In this document: one piece after another, positions 45,795 through 53,949 of the stretch
Layout of the letters: every line of letters begins with the position of its first letter
How positions within the stretch are numbered: position 1 is the first letter of the stretch
Source of the DNA: JBFXAF01 sp050184585
GTDB lineage: Bacteria; Pseudomonadota; Alphaproteobacteria; Rhizobiales; Rhizobiaceae
Length of the DNA stretch: 64,000 nt
Reading direction: 5' to 3'
Assembly (NCBI GenBank): GCA_050184585.1
Contig: JBFXAF010000009.1
Coordinates: 62,001 to 126,000, forward strand
Made by a program: the position numbers and the translations under genes
The notes under the pieces: generated by a model
What the model was told of the DNA's origin: nothing
The model's input: only the letters and a program-made list of their open reading frames with translations
The model's database searches: none

Positions 45795-46772
45795 ATGCCG
45801 ATCGCGCGCGTCCAGGGATGTCGAGCATTGCCCGACCAGCTTCGCGGTGGTGTGGTCGCGATAGGAAACTTCGACGGCGTGCACCGGGGTCATCGGGCGG
45901 TGCTCGAACGTGCACTGGCGGAGGCGGAGCGTTTGGGACGCCCCGCGCTGGTGCTCACTTTCGAACCGCATCCCCGCGCGTTCTTCCGTCCCGGGGAGCC
46001 GCTGTTCATCCTGACCCCCCCACGGTTGAAGGCGAGGCTGCTCGATGTTCTCGGCTTCGACGCAGTGGTGGAACAGGCCTTCGACGCCACATTCGCCGAC
46101 TCGTCCGCGCAGGCATTCATCGACGAGGTCCTGGTCGCCGGTCTCGGCATCTCGCATGTGGTGACGGGGTTCGATTTCCATTTCGGCAAGAACCGGCAGG
46201 GCGGACCTGCCTTTCTGATGGACGGGGGCAAGAAGGCGGGATTCGGGGTCACGCTGGTCGACCCCTTCCGCGACGAGGGCGCTGAAATCGTATCGTCCAG
46301 TCGAGTTCGGACGCTCCTGGCCGGTGGGCAGGTGGCTGAAGCCGCGGGCCTGCTCGGCTACCGCTATACCGTGGAGGCCGAGGTCGCGGGTGGGCGGAAG
46401 CTTGGTCGCACCCTTGGGTTCCCCACGGCCAACATGGTCCTGCCCGCTTCGACCGGACTGCCGCACGGCATCTACGCCGTACGGTTCCGGCGGCCCGATG
46501 GCGACCTCTATGACGGCGTCGCGAGCTTCGGCAGGCGCCCGACGGTCGAGGACGACGGTGCGCCGCTCCTCGAAACCTTTCTATTCGACTTCGATGGCGA
46601 CCTCTATGGCGAGACATGCGCGGTCTCGTTCTTCGGCTTCCTGCGGGGCGAGGCCAAGTTCGACGGGCTCGACGCACTGACCGCGCAGATGAACCATGAC
46701 GCGAAGGAAGCGCGGGCGCTGCTGTCAGGAGTTCGGCCGCAGAGCGAGATCGACGAGAGCCTGTGCTTCTAG
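45795..46772 (+). CDS. ribF: Bifunctional riboflavin kinase/FAD synthetase
   Basis: A 325-residue enzyme that phosphorylates riboflavin to FMN and adenylates it to FAD. The N-terminal nucleotidyltransferase half has IGNFDGVHRGHRAVL and the C-terminal kinase half has GRTLGFPTANMVLP. Both active-site regions are intact. It follows the HAD phosphatase gene by three bases, the usual alphaproteobacterial pairing upstream of ileS. Confidence 0.97.
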   Translation: MPIARVQGCRALPDQLRGGVVAIGNFDGVHRGHRAVLERALAEAERLGRPALVLTFEPHPRAFFRPGEPLFILTPPRLKARLLDVLGFDAVVEQAFDATFADSSAQAFIDEVLVAGLGISHVVTGFDFHFGKNRQGGPAFLMDGGKKAGFGVTLVDPFRDEGAEIVSSSRVRTLLAGGQVAEAAGLLGYRYTVEAEVAGGRKLGRTLGFPTANMVLPASTGLPHGIYAVRFRRPDGDLYDGVASFGRRPTVEDDGAPLLETFLFDFDGDLYGETCAVSFFGFLRGEAKFDGLDALTAQMNHDAKEARALLSGVRPQSEIDESLCF

Positions 46773-46839
46773 CCAGGCAACCCGAGCGCCGCGGAATCGG
46801 CCTTTATTCCGGGTGCGCGTTCGGCTATGGAACCGCGCC

Positions 46840-46902
46840 ATGAGCATCGCCCCGCGCGCCATAGCCCTGCGAATTATCGGCCCGGCCTTCCGGGCGGCCT
46901 GA
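46840..46902 (+). CDS. Possible 20-codon isoleucine-rich leader ORF before ileS
   Basis: A short ATG frame encodes MSIAPRAIALRIIGPAFRAA: four of twenty codons specify Ile (ATC, ATA, ATT, ATC). Its end can fold into GGCCCGGCC/GGGCGGCC-type stems, and downstream CCGGAAG can compete by pairing with CTTCCGG. This resembles an attenuation leader for ileS. The ribosome site is weak and there is no T-run terminator, so it may be chance. Confidence 0.25.
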   Translation: MSIAPRAIALRIIGPAFRAA

Positions 46903-47016
46903 TACGCCGCCGGAAGCTCCGGGTTGCCCGCGCCGATACGCGCACTTCCAAATCGTTCACTGCTGCCTTAATCGCGAGCGTGCGCAAATGCGCGGCCGCC
47001 AGCCCCGATCGAGACG

Positions 47017-50000
47017 ATGACCGACGAAAAGCTCGACTATTCGAAGACGCTCTATCTGCCGCGAACGGACTTTCCGATGCGTGCCGGTCTGCCCGAAAAG
47101 GAACCGGCGCTGGTGAAGCGCTGGCAGGACATGGACCTCTACCGAGTGCTGCGCGAGGACGCGAAGGGCCGCCCGCTCTACGTGCTGCATGACGGCCCGC
47201 CCTACGCCAACGGCAACATCCATATCGGTCACGCGCTGAACAAGGTGCTCAAGGACATCATCACCCGCTCGTTCCAGATGCGGGGTTTCGATAGCAACTA
47301 CGTTCCGGGCTGGGACTGCCACGGACTGCCGATCGAGTGGAAGATCGAGGAGGAGAATTATCGCTCGAAGGGCAAGGCGAAGCCCGACCTCTCCGATCCG
47401 GCCGCGATGGTTGCGTTCCGCAAGGAGTGCCGCGCCTATGCCGAGCACTGGATCAAGGTGCAGGGCGCCGAGTTCCAGCGCCTGGGCGTCGTAGGCGACT
47501 TCGACAACCCCTACACGACGATGAATTTCCACGCGGAATCGCGCATCGCGGGCGAGCTGATGAAGTTCGCCATGTCGGGCCAGCTCTATCGCGGCTCGAA
47601 GCCGGTGATGTGGTCGGTGGTGGAAAGGACGGCGCTGGCGGAAGCCGAGGTCGAGTACCATGACTACGAGAGCGACACGATCTGGGTGAAGTTTCCGGTA
47701 GTGCGGGGGGGCAGACGTGCGGAAGAGGCATTCGTTGATCGCCGTCTCCCCACCGACGACGAAATAGCGCCGCCATTGGTGAGGGAGAATGCGTCAGTCG
47801 TCATCTGGACGACCACACCATGGACTATCCCAGGTAACCGAGCTGTCGCTTACTCGCCACGCATCACTTACGGCCTCTTCGAGGTCGTCGCCTCTGAGAA
47901 CGACTTCGGACCGCGACCTGGCGAGAAGCTGATCTTCGCGGAGAAGTTGGCTGAGGAATCGTTCGCCAAGGCGAAGCTCCAATTCAAGAAGCTGCGTACC
48001 CTTGAGCCCAACGAGCTTGCGACACTTGTTCTGGCGCATCCACTGAACGGCTTCGGAGGCGGCTACTACTTTGATGTCCCCATGCTGGGCGGCGACCACG
48101 TCACCGACGACGCCGGCACGGGTTTCGTGCACACGGCGCCGGGCCACGGCCGCGAGGATTTCGACGCCTGGATGAGCGCCGGCCGCGATCTCGCCGCCCG
48201 CGGCATCGACACCGCCATCCCGTTCACCGTGGACGACGCCGGCTATTTCACCAAGGACGCGCCGGGCTTCGGGCCGGACCGCGAGGGCGGGCCAGCGCGG
48301 GTCATCGACGATTCCGGCAAGAAGGGCGACGCCAACAAGGTCGTCATCGATGCGCTGATCGAGAAGAACATGCTCTTCGCGCGCGGTCGGATGAAGCATC
48401 AGTACCCGCATTCGTGGCGCTCGAAGAAGCCGGTCATCTTCCGCAACACGCCGCAGTGGTTTGTCCATATGGACAAGCCGCTACCGCAATTCTCCCCCCT
48501 TGAGGGGGAGATGGCCGCGCAGCGGCCAGAGGGGGTAGCCGCAGAAGGCACCTCCAATGGGCCGAGCACTGCCGAGACTACCCCACCCGCCTCGCATCGC
48601 TCGGCACCCTCCCCGCAAGGGGGAGGGGAAGCCCCGACGCTCCGCAGCCGCGCGCTGGCCGCCATCGACGCCACGCGCTTCGTGCCCGCTGCCGGCCAGA
48701 ACAGGCTGCGTTCGATGATCGAGGAGCGGCCAGACTGGGTGCTGTCGCGCCAGCGCGCCTGGGGCGTGCCGATCTGCGTCTTCGTTGACGAGGATGGCGA
48801 GGTGCTCAAGGACGAGGCGGTCAACCGGCGCATCCTCGACGCCTTCGAGGCGGAGGGCGCGGACGCCTGGTTCGCGTCCGGCGCCAAGGAACGGTTCCTC
48901 GGCAACCGGCACGACGCCGATCGCTGGCGTCAGGTGCGCGATATCCTCGACGTCTGGTTCGATTCGGGCTCCACCCACACCTTCACGCTGGAGGACCGGC
49001 CGGACATGAAATGGCCGGCGGACGTGTATCTGGAAGGCTCCGACCAGCACCGCGGCTGGTTCCACTCCTCGCTGCTCGAAAGCTGCGGAACGCGCGGCCG
49101 CGCGCCATACGACACGGTCATCACCCACGGCTTCACCCTCGACGAGGACGGCCGCAAGATGTCGAAGTCGTTGGGCAACACGGTCGTCCCGCAGGACGTC
49201 ATGAAGCAGTCCGGCGCCGACATCCTCCGCCTCTGGGTCGCGACGACCGACTACTGGGAGGACCAGCGCCTCGGCAAGAACGTGCTGCAGACCAACATCG
49301 ATTCCTACCGCAAGCTGAGGAACACGATCCGCTGGATGCTCGGCACGCTGGCGCATGACGAGGGCGAGACCGTGCCGCTGGCGGAGATGCCGGAGCTGGA
49401 GCGGCTGATGCTTCACCGACTGGCCGAGCTCGACGAGCTGGTGCGCAAGGGCTACGACGCCTTCGATTTCAAGAAGATCGCCAAGACCCTGCTCGACTTC
49501 ATGGTGGTCGAGCTGTCGGCCTTCTACTTCGACGTCCGCAAGGACGCGCTCTACTGCGACGCGCCGTCGAGCACCCGTCGCAAGGCGGCGGTGCAGGTGG
49601 TGCGGCATCTCTTCGAGAACATCGTGACATGGATCGCGCCGCTGCTGCCGTTCACCACCGAAGAGGCGTGGCTGGAGCGCTACCCGGACGCGCGCTCGGT
49701 CCATCTGGAGCAGTTCCGTGATCTGCCGGCGGAATGGCGCGACGACGCGCTGGCCGAGAAATGGCGGAAGGTGCGCACGGTGCGGCGCGTCGTCACCGGC
49801 GCGCTGGAGATCGAGCGAGCGAGGAAGACGATAGGCTCCTCACTTGAAGCCTCTCCCGTCGTCCACGTCACCGATGCCGACCTTCTGGCGGCGCTCGGCG
49901 GCGTTGACCTCGCCGAGATCGCCATAACATCGGGCATCACGATCACGCTGGAGAAGCCGCCGGAAAACGCCTTCACGCTCGAGGATGTCGATGGCGTGTC

Positions 50001-50145
50001 TGTCGTCTCGGCGCTCGCCGCAGGCAGGAAATGCGCGAGATCCTGGCGCTATACGGACGACGTGGGATCGGACGAGGAGTTTCCGGACGTGTCGGCGCGT
50101 GACGCGGCGGCGCTGCGCGAACTGCGAGCGCTTGGCCGTCTCTGA
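47017..50145 (+). CDS. ileS: Isoleucine--tRNA ligase, with in-frame repeat insertion
   Basis: A 1042-residue class I synthetase that charges tRNA-Ile. Catalytic signatures: DGPPYANGNIHIGHALNKVLKD (HIGH), the editing domain with VIWTTTPWTIPGNRA, the KMSKSLGNTVV (KMSKS) loop, and a C-terminal helical anticodon domain. Residues about 490-539, between TPQWFVHMDKPL and SRALAAIDATRFVP, are foreign: they are the translation of a palindromic repeat (SPLEGEMAAQRPEG, then SAPSPQGGGEAP). The frame is kept. Excluding the insert, length is about 992, normal for the group. A moderately GC-poorer stretch lies at 47750-48060. Confidence 0.96.
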   Translation: MTDEKLDYSKTLYLPRTDFPMRAGLPEKEPALVKRWQDMDLYRVLREDAKGRPLYVLHDGPPYANGNIHIGHALNKVLKDIITRSFQMRGFDSNYVPGWDCHGLPIEWKIEEENYRSKGKAKPDLSDPAAMVAFRKECRAYAEHWIKVQGAEFQRLGVVGDFDNPYTTMNFHAESRIAGELMKFAMSGQLYRGSKPVMWSVVERTALAEAEVEYHDYESDTIWVKFPVVRGGRRAEEAFVDRRLPTDDEIAPPLVRENASVVIWTTTPWTIPGNRAVAYSPRITYGLFEVVASENDFGPRPGEKLIFAEKLAEESFAKAKLQFKKLRTLEPNELATLVLAHPLNGFGGGYYFDVPMLGGDHVTDDAGTGFVHTAPGHGREDFDAWMSAGRDLAARGIDTAIPFTVDDAGYFTKDAPGFGPDREGGPARVIDDSGKKGDANKVVIDALIEKNMLFARGRMKHQYPHSWRSKKPVIFRNTPQWFVHMDKPLPQFSPLEGEMAAQRPEGVAAEGTSNGPSTAETTPPASHRSAPSPQGGGEAPTLRSRALAAIDATRFVPAAGQNRLRSMIEERPDWVLSRQRAWGVPICVFVDEDGEVLKDEAVNRRILDAFEAEGADAWFASGAKERFLGNRHDADRWRQVRDILDVWFDSGSTHTFTLEDRPDMKWPADVYLEGSDQHRGWFHSSLLESCGTRGRAPYDTVITHGFTLDEDGRKMSKSLGNTVVPQDVMKQSGADILRLWVATTDYWEDQRLGKNVLQTNIDSYRKLRNTIRWMLGTLAHDEGETVPLAEMPELERLMLHRLAELDELVRKGYDAFDFKKIAKTLLDFMVVELSAFYFDVRKDALYCDAPSSTRRKAAVQVVRHLFENIVTWIAPLLPFTTEEAWLERYPDARSVHLEQFRDLPAEWRDDALAEKWRKVRTVRRVVTGALEIERARKTIGSSLEASPVVHVTDADLLAALGGVDLAEIAITSGITITLEKPPENAFTLEDVDGVSVVSALAAGRKCARSWRYTDDVGSDEEFPDVSARDAAALRELRALGRL
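48490..48633. repeat. Palindromic repeat inserted in ileS
   Basis: TTCTCCCCCCTTGAGGGGGAGATGGCC followed by GCGCAGCGGCCAGAGGGGG (48490-48536) is of the same family as the pair near 21 kb. A second hairpin CCCTCCCC-GCAA-GGGGGAGGG (48607-48627) closes the insert. The approximately 150-base unit is a multiple of three and contains no stop in the ileS frame. Confidence 0.9.
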
Positions 50146-50300
50146 GCCCCGATGCCCGCCGCGTTGCCCGGATTTGCCGCTTGCGATACAATGGAAGCGG
50201 TCATCCGGCCACGTTGTCGCCGGATTTTCGGCCGAAAGCCTGCACCCGGTGGAGTTCCGCGAGGAATTCGGCTGGGCCAACGAATGGTGGGACGACTGGC

Positions 50301-50957
50301 ATGGTGAATGGATTCGGGGCGCGGTTGTCGCTTGTGGCGCCCCTTCTCGCGTCGGCGACGCTCCTCGCCGGCTGCATGAGTTCTCCGACCTACGGCACCG
50401 GCACGTCGGCCGACAAGCAGCTTCTCTCCGACGTGACCGGCATCCTTTCCATAAGCCCGAAGGATCGCCCGCGCATCGAGTACAAGCCCAGGCCGGAACT
50501 CGTCAGGCCGGCCGATACGAGCGTGCTGCCGCCGCCGCAAACCAATGCGGTGGCCGATGCGGCCGGGGTCTGGCCCGAATCGCCGGAGGAACGGCGCGCG
50601 CGCATCCGTGCCGACGCGACCGCCAATCGCGACAATCCGGACTTTGATCCCGAGGTCGAGACGGTGGGACAGGGGACACAGGGCGCTTCGCTGGCTCGCG
50701 TCGGCGAGCGCGGCAATTTTGAATCGCATCCCGATCCGGCCAAGCAGCGGGAAGAATTCAACCGCCGGCTGACGGAGACGAAGCAGGGCAGCCCAACCAC
50801 GCGCAAGTTTCTTTCGGAGCCCCCGCTCGATTATCGTGAGGCAGCGGCCTCGGCCCCGGTCGGCGACGTGGGCGAAGACGAGTGGAAGAAGGAGCGCCGG
50901 CAGAAGCGCGCGGCCAAGAAGAAGGGTGGCGGCCTGAGCGACCTCTGGCCGTTCTGA
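50301..50957 (+). CDS. Hypothetical lipoprotein
   Basis: A 218-residue protein whose N-terminus MVNGFGARLSLVAPLLASATLLAGCMSSP is a typical lipoprotein signal: hydrophobic core then LAGC lipobox with the lipidated Cys near residue 25. The mature part is polar, with a Pro-rich region and a strongly basic C-terminus KKERRQKRAAKKKGGGLSDLWPF. Rhizobial relatives exist as hypothetical proteins; function unknown. The start was moved from the open frame at 50181 to the Met just before the signal peptide; its ribosome site is weak. Confidence 0.85.
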   Translation: MVNGFGARLSLVAPLLASATLLAGCMSSPTYGTGTSADKQLLSDVTGILSISPKDRPRIEYKPRPELVRPADTSVLPPPQTNAVADAAGVWPESPEERRARIRADATANRDNPDFDPEVETVGQGTQGASLARVGERGNFESHPDPAKQREEFNRRLTETKQGSPTTRKFLSEPPLDYREAAASAPVGDVGEDEWKKERRQKRAAKKKGGGLSDLWPF

Positions 50958-50960
50958 CCC

Positions 50961-51413
50961 TCAATCGGCTCTCTTTGCGCGGAAGAACTCCCTGAGCATC
51001 GCCGCTGAGCGGGTCTCGCCGATTCCGGGATAGACGTCCGGTGCGTGATGGCACGTCGGCGAGGCGAAGAAGCGTACGCCGCTGACCACCGCTCCCCCCT
51101 TTTCGTCGGTCGCGCCGAAATAGAGGCGTCTCAGCCTGGCGAACGAGATGGCCGCCGAGCACATCGTGCACGGTTCGAGCGTTACGTGGATGTCCGCGTC
51201 GACCAGCCGTTCCGACGACAGGGCCGCGGCGGCGGCGCGGATTGCCAGCACCTCGGCGTGCGCCGTCGGATCGGCAAGCTCCCGCGTCCGGTTACCCGCC
51301 CGCGCGATCACATCGCCGCCAATGGCGACCACCGCGCCGATGGGCGCCTCTCCCCTTGCGAGGGCGGCCTCGGCCTCCTCGAAGGCGATGGCCATGAAAT
51401 CCGGGCGTTTCAT
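50961..51413 (-). CDS. tadA: tRNA-specific adenosine deaminase
   Basis: A 150-residue zinc-dependent deaminase that converts A34 to inosine in tRNA-Arg(ACG). The zinc and catalytic motifs HAEVLAI (His ligand, Glu) and PCTMC (two Cys ligands) are intact, and the GATDEKGGAV segment follows. The start MKRPDFMAIAFEEAE is inferred from family alignment; the frame is open to 51488, which would overlap the divergent pseudouridine synthase gene's leader. Confidence 0.95.
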   Translation of the reverse strand: MKRPDFMAIAFEEAEAALARGEAPIGAVVAIGGDVIARAGNRTRELADPTAHAEVLAIRAAAAALSSERLVDADIHVTLEPCTMCSAAISFARLRRLYFGATDEKGGAVVSGVRFFASPTCHHAPDVYPGIGETRSAAMLREFFRAKRAD

Positions 51414-51488
51414 TCGTAGGTTACCGCGTTTGACCTCGCGCATTGCGGGACGTGCTGATATTGACCCGCCGGGAGAGGCATAGGCCAC

Positions 51489-53387
51489 ATGGACGACGAC
51501 AAAGACAAGAGACGCAAGGGCCCTGGCGGGAAGGGCGGCGGGCGCGGCAAATCCGGGGCAGGGCGTCCCGAGCGCCCGGCGCGTTGGCCGGGACCGCGTC
51601 GGGATGGACCGCCGGCGGCGAATGACAGCCGCCGCGAGGCTCCTCGAAAGTTCAAGGATTTCAAGAGCAAGGGCCCTCGCCCGTCCAAAGACAAGTCGAC
51701 CCGACCGGAGGGCGCCGGTTCTTCCGAACCAAGGCCGGGTCGACGTGAGCGCGAGCGGAACGCACCTGGGGAGGGACGGCGTCAGCAGGCCGCATCCCGT
51801 TCAGGCGAGCGACCGAAGCGCCAGTTCCAGCCTCGCGCGCCACGCCACAGTTCCGGCGACGACCGCGGGTTCGGACCCGGCGAGGGTAAGGATCGCCCCC
51901 GTTTTGCCGGTAAACCCGGTCTTCGGGACACGGCCGGGTTCGGCGACAGGGCCAGGCCCGGCGACAAGGACCGGAACGATCGACGGCCTGACGCCGGACG
52001 CCGGGAAGGCGGAACGCGCGAAACTGGTGGCGATGCGCATGGCCGGCGGCATTCCGGTGATCGCGTCCCACGCCGCGGGTTCGACGACCGCCCGCCGCGA
52101 GCGGCTTCGGGCGGGGACCGTCCGTTCAAGCCGCGCAACGATCGTCCACGCTTCGAGGACAGGGGGCGAGGAGACCGCTCGGATCGCGCGGCGCGTCCAG
52201 AGGGCGAAGGTCACGCCGAGGGCGAGCGCATCGCCAAGAGGCTGGCGCGCGCGGGCATCGCCTCTCGCCGCGACGCGGAGGCGCTGATCGCGGCTGGCCG
52301 GGTCAAGGTCAACGGCCGCGCGCTCACGACGCCGGCCCACAACGTTCTCTCCTCGGATACGATCGAAGTCGACGGCACCGAGATTCCCCCGGTCGAGCGG
52401 ACGCGCGTCTTCCTCTTTCACAAGCCCGCCGGCGTCGTGACCACCAACCGCGATCCCGAAGGGCGAAGGACGGTATTCGACGTCCTGCCTCCCGACCTGC
52501 CGCGACTGATCACGGTAGGTCGGCTGGACATCAACACCGAGGGCCTGTTGCTGCTCACCAACGATGGTGGACTTGCCCGGGTCCTGGAACTGCCGGCGAC
52601 GGGCTGGCTCCGCCGCTATCGAGTCAGGGTTCACGGGCACGTCGACGAGACGGCGCTCAAGGGCCTCAAGGACGGTGTTGCCGTCGATGGCGTGTTCTAC
52701 GGGGCGATCGAGGCGTCGCTCGAACGGGAGCAGGGCTCCAATGCCTGGCTGATGGTCGGCCTGCGCGAAGGCAAGAATCGCGAGGTCAAGAACGTTCTCG
52801 GCGCCATGGGCATGGAGGTGACGCGGCTCATCCGCGTCTCGTTCGGGCCGTTTCAGCTGGGGGAACTGCCGGAGGGGGCGGTGCTGGAACTGAAGGGCAA
52901 GATGCTGCGCGACCAGCTCGGCCCGCGACTGATCGAGGAGTCCGGGGCAAATTTCGATGCGCCGGTGGTGAAGCCGTTCTCCAACAGCCCCGTGCGGGGA
53001 CGGCCCGACCGCGACCGGGAGGATCAGAAACCGCGCGGAGAGCGCCGTGCGGAGCCGATCGGAGAAGGAGGCCTCATCAAGCGCCGCAAGGCGCGCGAGG
53101 AGGGCCGCGACCGTGCGTTGTCGCAGCTCGATACGCGGCCGCATCGAGGCAAGGGTCCGCACAAGGGCGGGGACAAGGGTGGCTTCGGTGGGCCTGGCAA
53201 GGGCCGCAAGGGGGAACGCGAAGCGCCGCTGCCGAGCTCGCCGCGAAAGGCCAATGTGTGGATGGCGCCGGGGGCGCGTCCGAGAGGCGGGAAGGATTCC
53301 GCCAAGGGCGAAAGTGGTTCCCGTGAAGGCGGCGACGGCAGACCGCGGGGACCGCGAAAGGGCGGCGGTGCGGATCGTCGGCGGTGA
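51489..53387 (+). CDS. RluB/RsuA-family pseudouridine synthase with long charged tails
   Basis: A 632-residue protein. Residues 1-240 are an arginine/glycine/lysine/aspartate-rich disordered leader; an S4 RNA-binding domain follows (about 246-290: ERIAKRLARAGIASRRDAEALIAAGRVKVNG); then the catalytic domain (about 300-470) with GRLDINTEGLLLLTNDG (catalytic Asp347) and MVGLREGKNREVKNVLGAMGMEVTRLIRV. The C-terminal 480-632 is again basic and low-complexity. It modifies a uridine of rRNA; 23S U2605 (RluB) is the likely target. Such tails are typical in alphaproteobacteria. The gene end overlaps rsmD by 20 bases. Confidence 0.93.
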   Translation: MDDDKDKRRKGPGGKGGGRGKSGAGRPERPARWPGPRRDGPPAANDSRREAPRKFKDFKSKGPRPSKDKSTRPEGAGSSEPRPGRRERERNAPGEGRRQQAASRSGERPKRQFQPRAPRHSSGDDRGFGPGEGKDRPRFAGKPGLRDTAGFGDRARPGDKDRNDRRPDAGRREGGTRETGGDAHGRRHSGDRVPRRGFDDRPPRAASGGDRPFKPRNDRPRFEDRGRGDRSDRAARPEGEGHAEGERIAKRLARAGIASRRDAEALIAAGRVKVNGRALTTPAHNVLSSDTIEVDGTEIPPVERTRVFLFHKPAGVVTTNRDPEGRRTVFDVLPPDLPRLITVGRLDINTEGLLLLTNDGGLARVLELPATGWLRRYRVRVHGHVDETALKGLKDGVAVDGVFYGAIEASLEREQGSNAWLMVGLREGKNREVKNVLGAMGMEVTRLIRVSFGPFQLGELPEGAVLELKGKMLRDQLGPRLIEESGANFDAPVVKPFSNSPVRGRPDRDREDQKPRGERRAEPIGEGGLIKRRKAREEGRDRALSQLDTRPHRGKGPHKGGDKGGFGGPGKGRKGEREAPLPSSPRKANVWMAPGARPRGGKDSAKGESGSREGGDGRPRGPRKGGGADRRR

Positions 53388-53922
53388 GTTCCGTGGCCGG
53401 CAACTCGCCACGCCGCGCGACCAGTCTATCCGGCCGACTTCGGACCGGACGCGCGAGGCGCTCTTCAACGTGCTTTTGCACCGTTTCGGTGACCGGCTGA
53501 CCGGGGCGCGCGTGCTCGATCTATTTGCCGGAACCGGCGCGCTTGGCCTGGAAGCGCTGTCGCGCGGCGCCTCCTACTGTGTCTTCGTGGAGGAGGGCGC
53601 GGAAGGTCGCGGTCTCATTCGGACCAACGTCGAGGCGTTGGGCCTCACGGGGCGCACGAAGATATTCCGCCGCGACGCCACGGAGATCGGCCCCGTCGGC
53701 ACGCTGCTGCCGTTCGGTCTGGTGTTCGCCGACCCGCCTTACGGAAAGGGATTGGGCGAGATCGCCCTGCGCTCGGCGCAGGAGGGCGGCTGGCTGAAAT
53801 CCAACGCACTCTGTGTCGTGGAGGAAAGCGCCGCGGCGGCCTTCGCCGTCCCGCGTGGCTTCGAGGAACTGGATCGCAAGGAATACGGCGACACCACGGT
53901 CCGATTTCTGGAAGCGGCCTGA
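53368..53922 (+). CDS. rsmD: 16S rRNA (guanine(966)-N2)-methyltransferase
   Basis: A 184-residue SAM-dependent enzyme that methylates G966 of 16S rRNA. It starts at a GTG (MRIVGGEFRGRQLATP) inside the preceding pseudouridine synthase gene; the SAM motif VLDLFAGTGALGLEALSRGA and the catalytic-type motif ADPPYGKGLG (D/N-PP-Y) are intact. The long frame extending upstream is only the overlapped gene read in another phase. Confidence 0.95.
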   Translation: MRIVGGEFRGRQLATPRDQSIRPTSDRTREALFNVLLHRFGDRLTGARVLDLFAGTGALGLEALSRGASYCVFVEEGAEGRGLIRTNVEALGLTGRTKIFRRDATEIGPVGTLLPFGLVFADPPYGKGLGEIALRSAQEGGWLKSNALCVVEESAAAAFAVPRGFEELDRKEYGDTTVRFLEAA

Positions 53923-53949
53923 CTTCGGTCAACTTTCGGGGATCGGTTC

